Shown here one piece after another: positions 51,739-56,915 of a stretch of 56,915 nt of DNA. Within the stretch, counting starts at the first letter, position 1, and every line of letters starts with the position of its first letter. Position numbers and translations under genes: made by a program. The DNA is from Sphingobacteriia bacterium RIFOXYC2_FULL_35_18 (lineage in GTDB: Bacteria > Bacteroidota > Bacteroidia > Chitinophagales > Chitinophagaceae): contig MIAG01000001.1 in NCBI GenBank assembly GCA_001829005.1, forward strand, positions 652,092 to 709,006, given 5' to 3'. The notes beneath the pieces are model-generated. The model was given only the letters and a program-made list of their open reading frames with translations, was not told where the DNA came from and did not search any database.

Positions 51739-51769
51739 CAAATTTATTGGCTTTTAGCTACCAACAAAA
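51739..51769 (-). promoter_or_regulatory. promoter of the HU gene, Bacteroidota type
   Basis: On the minus strand TTTTG is followed after 18 bases by TAAATTTG, matching both the -33 and -7 elements. Transcription would start about 28 bases upstream of the ATG. This is the clearest promoter in the window. Confidence 0.75.
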
Positions 51770-51860
51770 TTTTTATTCTTTTTTTTGATTAGTTTGTTTG
51801 GCTTAAAAGCCTTATTAATAAAGGGTTGACGAGGAATTTAAACAAAAATAAAAAGTGTAT

Positions 51861-51917
51861 GATTTACATGGTAAATCGCTGAAAGCCTTGGTATTAAAGC
51901 GTTTCAGCTGTTTTTTT
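51861..51917. other. tandem hairpins with T-run in the HU-DUF4286 gap
   Basis: The 297-base gap from 51705 to 52001 has no gene. It holds a palindrome GATTTAC-ATG-GTAAATC (51861-51877), immediately followed by GCTGAAA ... TTTCAGC (51878-51884 and 51902-51908) and a T7 run on the + strand at 51911-51917. A smaller GGCTT-AA-AAGCC hairpin lies at 51800-51811. On the minus strand they could end the xth-DUF4286 unit; on the + strand they could end a small RNA. Neither is shown. Confidence 0.5.
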
Positions 51918-52001
51918 ATGCAATTCAATGCCATAAAGGGTTTCAAAGGAATATAAGGAAGATTTTTAAATACCAAATTTGTTTTCTAAAACTATCCACA
52001 C

Positions 52002-52307
52002 TCAATTCACAACCTGCATAATTGACCTAAAAGCCATCATTTGGTTGCCCCATTTCTGCATAGTATCATTGCGCAGAGCAGTTGCGTGTAATTCAATGTA
52101 GCGGTTATAATCGGCCTTGGCTTCGGCATGGTACTGCACGGCATAAGTAACGCCATCTTCTTCATCCGTTTCTAATAAACGTACAAATTGAAAATGGGTA
52201 AAGCATCCGGTGGCCATAACAGCCGGAATATGTTCGTTTTTCATCCAATGAAACCAATCGGTATGAATGGTGTGTGCTACTTTGGTAGTTACATTATATA
52301 TAAACAT
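52002..52307 (-). CDS. DUF4286 family protein
   Basis: The 101-aa protein begins MFIYNVTTKVAHTIHTDWFHWM and ends with a helix QKWGNQMMAFRSIMQVV. HxxxFDxF-like spacing in the centre and the length fit DUF4286, an alpha+beta dimeric barrel of unknown function common in Bacteroidota. It lies two bases downstream of xth on the same strand, so it is probably co-transcribed with it. No signal peptide or membrane span is present. Confidence 0.88.
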   Translation of the reverse strand: MFIYNVTTKVAHTIHTDWFHWMKNEHIPAVMATGCFTHFQFVRLLETDEEDGVTYAVQYHAEAKADYNRYIELHATALRNDTMQKWGNQMMAFRSIMQVVN

Positions 52308-52309
52308 GA

Positions 52310-53077
52310 TTATTTTATTTCAGCATAAATAGGACAGTGGTCGCTGTGTTTGATATCGGGATAAATAGCCGCTGCTTTTAGTTTTTTGCTCAGTTCTTGG
52401 CTTAGGCAGATATAATCAATTCTCCAACCTTTGTTGTTTAAACGAACAGAAGGAAAGCGTTGACTCCACCAACTATAAGCACCCGTTGTTTCAGGATGCA
52501 ATTGCCTAAAACTGTCTATCCAACCATTGTTTAAGAATTGGGTCATCCATGCTCTTTCTTCTGGTAAAAAACCAGATGATTTTTTATTGCCTTTAGGGTC
52601 ATGAATATCGATGGCTTCGTGCGCAATATTATAATCGCCCACTACAATTATATGAGGCCTGGTTTTTTTTAACTCCTCTAAAAACGCTTGGAACTGGTTT
52701 AGCCATATATATTTATAAGCTTGTCTTTCATCACCACTGGTGCCAGAAGGATAATAGGCATTCACTATAGTGATGTCTCCAAAATCTGCACGGATTACAC
52801 GACCTTCCAAATCACTTTGTTCCATATTACTGCCATAGTGTACTGCATCAGGTTTGATTTTAGTAAGGATTACTACGCCGCTGTATCCTTTCTTTTGGGC
52901 AGTAAACCAGTAACTACTGTAACCAGCTTTGTCAAAAACAGCATGATCAATATCTTCTTTGGTGGCTTTGCTTTCTTGCAAGCAAATAATATCTGCGGGA
53001 TCAGACAGCAACCATTCGTCAAAGCCTTTTTTTATGGCAGCCCTGATGCCATTCACGTTGTATGAAATAATACGCAT
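52310..53077 (-). CDS. xth: exodeoxyribonuclease III / AP endonuclease
   Basis: The 255-aa enzyme cleaves abasic sites and removes 3' blocks in base excision repair. Metal and catalytic residues are in SYNVNGIRAA, CLQESKA (Glu), VNAYYPSG (Tyr), GDYNIAHEAID (Asp and Asn), RIDYICLS and HSDHCPIYAEI (Asp-His). The length is standard. It lies five bases after an unknown exported protein gene and two before DUF4286. Confidence 0.95.
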   Translation of the reverse strand: MRIISYNVNGIRAAIKKGFDEWLLSDPADIICLQESKATKEDIDHAVFDKAGYSSYWFTAQKKGYSGVVILTKIKPDAVHYGSNMEQSDLEGRVIRADFGDITIVNAYYPSGTSGDERQAYKYIWLNQFQAFLEELKKTRPHIIVVGDYNIAHEAIDIHDPKGNKKSSGFLPEERAWMTQFLNNGWIDSFRQLHPETTGAYSWWSQRFPSVRLNNKGWRIDYICLSQELSKKLKAAAIYPDIKHSDHCPIYAEIK

Positions 53078-53082
53078 AAAAA

Positions 53083-54423
53083 TTATTGAAAGAAACGATT
53101 GTAACTGAGTAAAATTAATTCGTTAATCAACTCGGTTGAAATATTGGGGTTAAAGATAACCATCCTTTCGGGGTGTTCCATACCGCTCAGCAGCACAATT
53201 TTTTCATTGTTTAAATAAATGGCTCGAAAAAATTCACCCACTTCTATACTAAAAGCTTGGTTGCGAATTTTCCCTTTTAAATAATAGAGTGAAGAAAAAT
53301 TGATTTCATTGTTGAAGTCATTGATTCTGGTTAGTGAACTACTGTCAATTCCATTGCTCGATAAATAGGGATATATTTTTTTAGTGCTGTCTAGTATATC
53401 AGTTTCAATACTAAACTGGGCTATGGTATCTTTTTCATTGAACAAAAAGTTATTGTTTCCTTCTAAGGGTTCTACAATTGGCATATTACTTATTCCTGAA
53501 CTGCTACTTCCCCTTACAAGAGCAGGAATCACTAATTGATAATTGCGGTTTAAAACAATATTTCTGGCTTCTTGTAATAGAAAAACAAAAACAGCTTGCG
53601 GATTCTCTTTTTCCTTTTCTACTATGATGCTATTAAGTGCAGGCTGCAATGAAGTTTTATTTTTACCCCTTAAAATAATTTCTAGGTAACGTTGTTCGTC
53701 CCACCTGATTAATTCGGTTTTGCCATTGAGCGCATATTTACTAAATAGTCCCTTGCTTTCAATGGCAATTTTAGGCATATTTGTAATAGCACCAATAATA
53801 AAATTATCCCCCATACTAGGAGGTACAGCTTTTAATTCAATTTGTTCGCTTTGGTTATTGCTGTCTAAAATAATCTCCATTGATTTTTTCATCAGCTCAC
53901 TAAATCCTTTGGCGCTTAAATGCAAATTATTAAAAGGAATACCAAAGCCTATTGAATTGCTTTTCTTGATAAACACTTCTAAGCTTCTATTGAAAACTTC
54001 GGCAGCACTGTTGTTTTGAATACTCAATTCTACTAAGAGCACAGACTGAATGCCTTGTTGACTTGAATCGTTTAACTGATCAGGATAAAACTGTTTGAGG
54101 TATAAGCTGGCAGGGTATTCGGCCAGTTTCATATGAATGATTGGAGAGCTTGTGGTATTGCTATTACTGGAGTTGAATTCTTTGATATTTTTTAAAAGAG
54201 AAAAACGAATTGGGCTGGTTCCTAGGGAATATCCTTTTTTAGCAAGTAGTTGTTGGTTTAGGTCTTGGGTAAACTGAGTGGCAACAGTTGGATTGTTCCA
54301 ATAATACATTAAAGGCCCATGCAAAGAAATAAATTGAAAATTTCCAGGCTGAACCATAGTTTGAGCATGAACAAACACCACACTCAAAAAAACCATATAA
54401 AATGTAAAAATTGTTTTTTGCAT
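53083..54423 (-). CDS. exported protein of unknown function
   Basis: The 446-aa protein has a signal peptide (1-20, ending VFVHAQ). Beyond it no membrane helix, lipobox or known domain was recognised. The mature part is a mix of helix and strand, rich in Asn and Ser, with no cysteine run and no obvious repeat. Residues such as MVQPGNFQFISLHGPLMYYW near the start and YLKGKIRNQAFSIEVGEFF in the last third may be landmarks for a search. It lies five bases before xth on the minus strand. Confidence 0.72.
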   Translation of the reverse strand: MQKTIFTFYMVFLSVVFVHAQTMVQPGNFQFISLHGPLMYYWNNPTVATQFTQDLNQQLLAKKGYSLGTSPIRFSLLKNIKEFNSSNSNTTSSPIIHMKLAEYPASLYLKQFYPDQLNDSSQQGIQSVLLVELSIQNNSAAEVFNRSLEVFIKKSNSIGFGIPFNNLHLSAKGFSELMKKSMEIILDSNNQSEQIELKAVPPSMGDNFIIGAITNMPKIAIESKGLFSKYALNGKTELIRWDEQRYLEIILRGKNKTSLQPALNSIIVEKEKENPQAVFVFLLQEARNIVLNRNYQLVIPALVRGSSSSGISNMPIVEPLEGNNNFLFNEKDTIAQFSIETDILDSTKKIYPYLSSNGIDSSSLTRINDFNNEINFSSLYYLKGKIRNQAFSIEVGEFFRAIYLNNEKIVLLSGMEHPERMVIFNPNISTELINELILLSYNRFFQ

Positions 54424-54499
54424 ACAACTAGTGCTACAATTATCGGGCTAGACTTGTTAGAAAGTATTAATTTGAATTCGGTATTAAATGTAAGTCAAA

Positions 54500-55234
54500 A
54501 TGAAGAAACGATTAGATAGAATCATTCCCCCAGAAGCAGCAGTGTATTTAGATGGCCCCAAACCAAGGGCTTATGAGTTAAAATTTGCTTGGAATGTATT
54601 TTTAGAATTTATTCAATCGTTTCGATTTTTACATTTTCTAGGTCCCTGTGTAACGGTATTTGGAAGTGCAAGATTCAAGGAAGATCATCCTTATTATAAA
54701 GCTGCACAGGATATAGGGAAGCATATTGCTGAAATGGGATTCACCACCATTACAGGTGGAGGCCCTGGTATAATGGAAGCAGCCAATAGAGGGGCTTTTG
54801 AAAATGGTGGACAATCGGTAGGTATTAATATTAAACTGCCCTTTGAACAACACGAAAATCCTTATGTACACAAATCAATTACGCTTAAATATTTCTTTGT
54901 ACGAAAAGTGATGTTGGTGAAATACTCTTATGCATTTGTATGTATGCCAGGCGGATTTGGCACCATGGATGAGTTTTATGAAGCATTAACCTTAATCCAA
55001 ACCAAAACCATCAATGATTTTCCGATGGTATTGTTTGGGAAAGAATATTACCAGCCCCTCATGGATTATTGTGCATTCATGGCAGAGCAAGGCACTATTT
55101 CTAAAGAAGATTTAAAGCTGGTTCTATTAACCGATGATGTACACGAAGCAGGCCACCATATCAGCACTTATGTAAGAAAGAATTATACCGTAAAACCCCG
55201 CAAACGTTTGTGGTGGTTTTTTGAGAAAAGATAA
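54500..55234 (+). CDS. LOG family protein (TIGR00730 Rossmann fold)
   Basis: The 244-aa protein has VTVFGSARF (about 51-59), GGGPGIMEAANRGAFENGG and CMPGGFGTMDEFYEALTLIQT, which is the PGGxGTxxE motif of LOG phosphoribohydrolases. These cleave nucleoside 5'-monophosphates, as in cytokinin activation. In bacteria the natural substrate may be AMP or a related nucleotide. The 45-residue N-terminal extension (ELKFAWNVFLEFIQSFRF) is longer than in the short LOG type. It converges on the response-regulator gene with one base between. Confidence 0.9.
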   Translation: MKKRLDRIIPPEAAVYLDGPKPRAYELKFAWNVFLEFIQSFRFLHFLGPCVTVFGSARFKEDHPYYKAAQDIGKHIAEMGFTTITGGGPGIMEAANRGAFENGGQSVGINIKLPFEQHENPYVHKSITLKYFFVRKVMLVKYSYAFVCMPGGFGTMDEFYEALTLIQTKTINDFPMVLFGKEYYQPLMDYCAFMAEQGTISKEDLKLVLLTDDVHEAGHHISTYVRKNYTVKPRKRLWWFFEKR

Positions 55235-55235
55235 T

Positions 55236-55871
55236 TTATTGAATGATACCCACTTTTTTTAAAAAACCAATTACCCCAACCGTCGTTTTCTGATTGGTTT
55301 TTTTAAAGATCCGTTCCATTTTTTTATTAATGGAAGAGGCAGAAACACCCATATCTGCTGCCACTTGTTTTCTTGAAAAATCATAAGCGAGTAACTGTGC
55401 AGTTTGAATTTCCTTTTCCGTTAATTGTTTAGCCCAAGGAAAATTTTGCTGCTTAATGGTTTCTATTTCTTCAGGGCTAAAAATAAATTCAGGTGGATAG
55501 TATTCTTGACCGCTTAATATTTTTCGAATAATTTCAGCAAGCTCATTATCGTTAATATTTTTAAAAGCAAAACCGTTCACACCAATTCGAATCATTGCCT
55601 TAACCGCATTTTCATCGGTTATCATTGAAAAGATTAATATCTTGGTATTTGGATAATGCTTCTTTACATGTAGTGCTACATTATAGCCAGGCATTTCGGG
55701 CATATTAATATCTAAAATTAATACATCTGGAATTAGTCCACTCTGAATGGCTTCAATACAAGCTTTACCAGATAGTGTAGTGGCGATAACCTTAAAATTC
55801 ACCTTTCTTAATAAATCCCCCATTGCGTTCATGACCAAAGCATGGTCATCACACATCATTATTGATGTCAT
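55236..55871 (-). CDS. NarL/LuxR-type response regulator
   Basis: The 211-aa regulator has a receiver domain (1-120): acidic pocket CDD (7-9), phosphorylation site Asp54 in LILDINMPEMPG, and Lys near 105 in GFAFKNI. A LuxR/GerE helix-turn-helix follows (LTEKEIQTAQLLAYDFSRKQVAADMGVSASSINKKMERIFKKT). No histidine kinase gene is adjacent. Its start faces the C39-VKOR gene across 201 bases with several GTATT/AATAC half-sites, so it may control its own gene and the divergent one. Confidence 0.92.
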   Translation of the reverse strand: MTSIMMCDDHALVMNAMGDLLRKVNFKVIATTLSGKACIEAIQSGLIPDVLILDINMPEMPGYNVALHVKKHYPNTKILIFSMITDENAVKAMIRIGVNGFAFKNINDNELAEIIRKILSGQEYYPPEFIFSPEEIETIKQQNFPWAKQLTEKEIQTAQLLAYDFSRKQVAADMGVSASSINKKMERIFKKTNQKTTVGVIGFLKKVGIIQ

Positions 55872-55893
55872 GTTTTACGTTTTACAGCCTATT

Positions 55894-55965
55894 AATACGA
55901 AACACTTGGGGGTATTTGTATTGATGCAAAATAAGTATTAAGGCAATACAAAAACAAATACTTAT
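55894..55965. promoter_or_regulatory. cluster of GTATT/AATAC half-sites between divergent genes
   Basis: AATAC occurs at 55894, 55945 and 55957, and GTATT at 55912, 55918 and 55935. Two interleaved exact inverted repeats result: TTGTATT with AATACAA, and ATAAGTATT (55931-55939) with AATACTTAT (55957-55965). The cluster may be a binding region for the response regulator, or alternative RNA stems. It is not shown to be bound. Confidence 0.55.
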
Positions 55966-55995
55966 GTTAATTTATTTTAATAATTTTTTTCAGGG

Positions 55996-56029
55996 CGGGG
56001 GGTAAAAATACCCCCCGGTGTTTTTTTTT
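55996..56029 (+). terminator. strong terminator-like hairpin in the leader of the C39-VKOR gene
   Basis: Arms CGGGGGGTA and TACCCCCCG form a 9-bp stem around AAAA, followed by TGTTTTTTTTT. It is on the + strand, 44 bases before the ATG of the next gene, with no + strand gene upstream until the LOG gene that ends at 55234. It could be a transcription attenuator or the end of a small RNA. Confidence 0.8.
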
Positions 56030-56072
56030 AATATGATAATTTAAGATGATGTTTACTGCATAATTAGAAATT

Positions 56073-56915
56073 ATGTTAACTGGTGTTTTATTTAATAGTT
56101 TACATGAAAATCAACCATTAATTGTTGCCGCTTTATTAAAGGGATTAAAAGTGAACGTAAGCATGGAAACGATTAATGATACATTACAATCGCATCCCGA
56201 CTATCCAAGCTTTTTATCTATTTCAGATTCATTGAATAATTGGAAGGTTGAAAACCTAGTTATACAAACTTCAGCAGAAAAATTATCAGAGATTCCAACA
56301 CTATTTATTACAATCTTTAAACAAGGTGTTTTTGTAGTAGTATTCGAAGTTTTAGAAAATGAGCTACTTATTGTAAACCAACAGGGCAAAAAAGAAACGA
56401 TTGCTAAAAATGTATTTTTATCTCAGTGGGCTGAAAATATCTTAGTTGCTGAAGCAAATGAATTTTCAGGAGAAATCAATTATCAACAAAAGATTAATGC
56501 TGCATATATAAAAACAGTTGTTTATAGTTTAATCCCACTAGGAATTTTGGCTTCTTTATTCATTCCATACTTGAATGGTTCCATTACCCTTTTGCCCACA
56601 TTGTATTTATTGGTGAAGTTAATAGGTTTAACTGCATCTGTACTACTACTATGGTATGATATAGATAAAGGCAACCCTTTATTAAAACAAATCTGTTCAG
56701 GTATACAAAAAGCCAATTGCAGTGCTGTCTTAAATACCAAAGCTGCATCGCTAGGGGGCATAGTAACGTGGAGTGAAGTTGGATTTGTATATTTTTCAGG
56801 GTCATTACTATTCTCAGCACTCGCTGGTATAAATACGGTATTGCCTGTTTTAAGTATATTTTCTTTATTAGCCCTGCCTTATATCATTTTTTCTATTTAT
56901 TACCAGTGGAAAGTA
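56073..56915 (+). CDS. C39-like domain plus VKOR family membrane protein (partial, 3' end outside window)
   Basis: The frame is open for 281 codons from the ATG at 56073 to the right edge. Residues 1-140 resemble a C39 double-glycine peptidase domain (PDYPSFLSISDSLNNWKVEN, then VFLSQWAENIL), but the catalytic Cys is absent and the His/Asp positions are not kept, so it should be inactive. Membrane helices follow from about 152. A VKOR-like segment is seen: KQICSGIQKANCSAVLNTKAAS, with the loop cysteine pair, then WSEVGFVYFSGSLLFSAL. The active-site CxxC pair would lie after the edge. In Bacteroidota such proteins form disulfides and often sit near double-glycine peptide exporters. Confidence 0.85.
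   Translation, partial: MLTGVLFNSLHENQPLIVAALLKGLKVNVSMETINDTLQSHPDYPSFLSISDSLNNWKVENLVIQTSAEKLSEIPTLFITIFKQGVFVVVFEVLENELLIVNQQGKKETIAKNVFLSQWAENILVAEANEFSGEINYQQKINAAYIKTVVYSLIPLGILASLFIPYLNGSITLLPTLYLLVKLIGLTASVLLLWYDIDKGNPLLKQICSGIQKANCSAVLNTKAASLGGIVTWSEVGFVYFSGSLLFSALAGINTVLPVLSIFSLLALPYIIFSIYYQWKV

Noticed and set aside
1..56915. Mobile island, prophage or CRISPR array
   Set aside because: No integrase, transposase, phage structural gene, tRNA attachment site or regularly spaced repeats were found; base composition looks even by eye.

Overview
The window is a low-GC (mid-to-upper 30s percent by eye) bacterial chromosome segment from a Bacteroidota member, most likely order Chitinophagales (family Chitinophagaceae or close). 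The grounds are a SusC/SusD pair, the Bacteroidota -7 promoter element TAnnTTTG in front of several genes, near absence of Shine-Dalgarno sites, a bTHX ribosomal protein beside HU, and many family signatures typical of that phylum (DUF2911, TIGR02757, DUF4286, LptC-coaX block, deoxyhypusine-synthase-like protein). No rRNA, tRNA, CRISPR array, insertion sequence, integrase or phage gene was seen. The genus cannot be fixed from the sequence alone.

Layout. 1-8.5 kb: the start of a Tat-exported Gfo/Idh/MocA oxidoreductase (cut by the window edge), aldehyde dehydrogenase, membrane-anchored glutathione peroxidase, DusB, a CPBP protease with a DUF2007 protein, the phospholipid genes cdsA and psd, a tiny exported Cys/Lys-rich protein, a YjjG-type phosphatase and an SDR. 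8.5-14.5 kb: a cupin and an AraC regulator, a flavin reductase with a fumarylacetoacetase-like hydrolase, and a large GH9 glycosidase fused to a polysaccharide-deacetylase domain. 14.5-21.4 kb: a tight minus-strand run of nine genes headed by an SdpR/SdpI-like pair with a near-perfect palindromic operator, then a serine esterase, AcpH, DUF2911, a cystathionine gamma-synthase-type enzyme, a beta-lactamase-fold hydrolase and TIGR02757. 21.5-25.1 kb: a translationally coupled four-gene cassette (methyltransferase, GT87, DPM1-like GT2, deacetylase) that looks like a lipid-linked sugar modification pathway. 25.2-31.2 kb: a deoxyhypusine-synthase-like protein without the catalytic lysine, and a SusC/SusD pair, each closed by a strong terminator. 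31.2-42.8 kb: a long minus-strand block with an M28 peptidase, RpiB, TatC, a CNNM/CorC protein, an ECF sigma/anti-sigma/surface-protein cassette, an aldo-keto reductase, and lptC, a beta-barrel protein, coaX and a Lon N-domain protein in overlapping order. 42.8-49.8 kb: surface-glycan genes on both strands (four glycosyltransferases, an O-antigen-ligase-like protein, an FkbM methyltransferase) interrupted by meaB. 49.8-56.9 kb: a Tat-exported class V aminotransferase, bTHX, HU, DUF4286, exonuclease III, an unknown exported protein, a LOG-family protein, a NarL-type response regulator, and diverging from it the start of a gene joining a dead C39-like domain to a VKOR domain, cut by the right edge.

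How they work together: most genes are housekeeping (lipids, tRNA modification, CoA, LPS transport, DNA repair) or envelope-related. The items most likely to be little described are (i) the divergent response-regulator/C39-VKOR locus with six GTATT/AATAC half-sites and a leader terminator, (ii) the SdpR-SdpI module with its operator but no toxin gene, (iii) the lysine-less deoxyhypusine-synthase homologue, (iv) the four-gene lipid-linked sugar cassette and (v) the GH9-deacetylase fusion. All gene functions are read from sequence motifs only; no database search was run.
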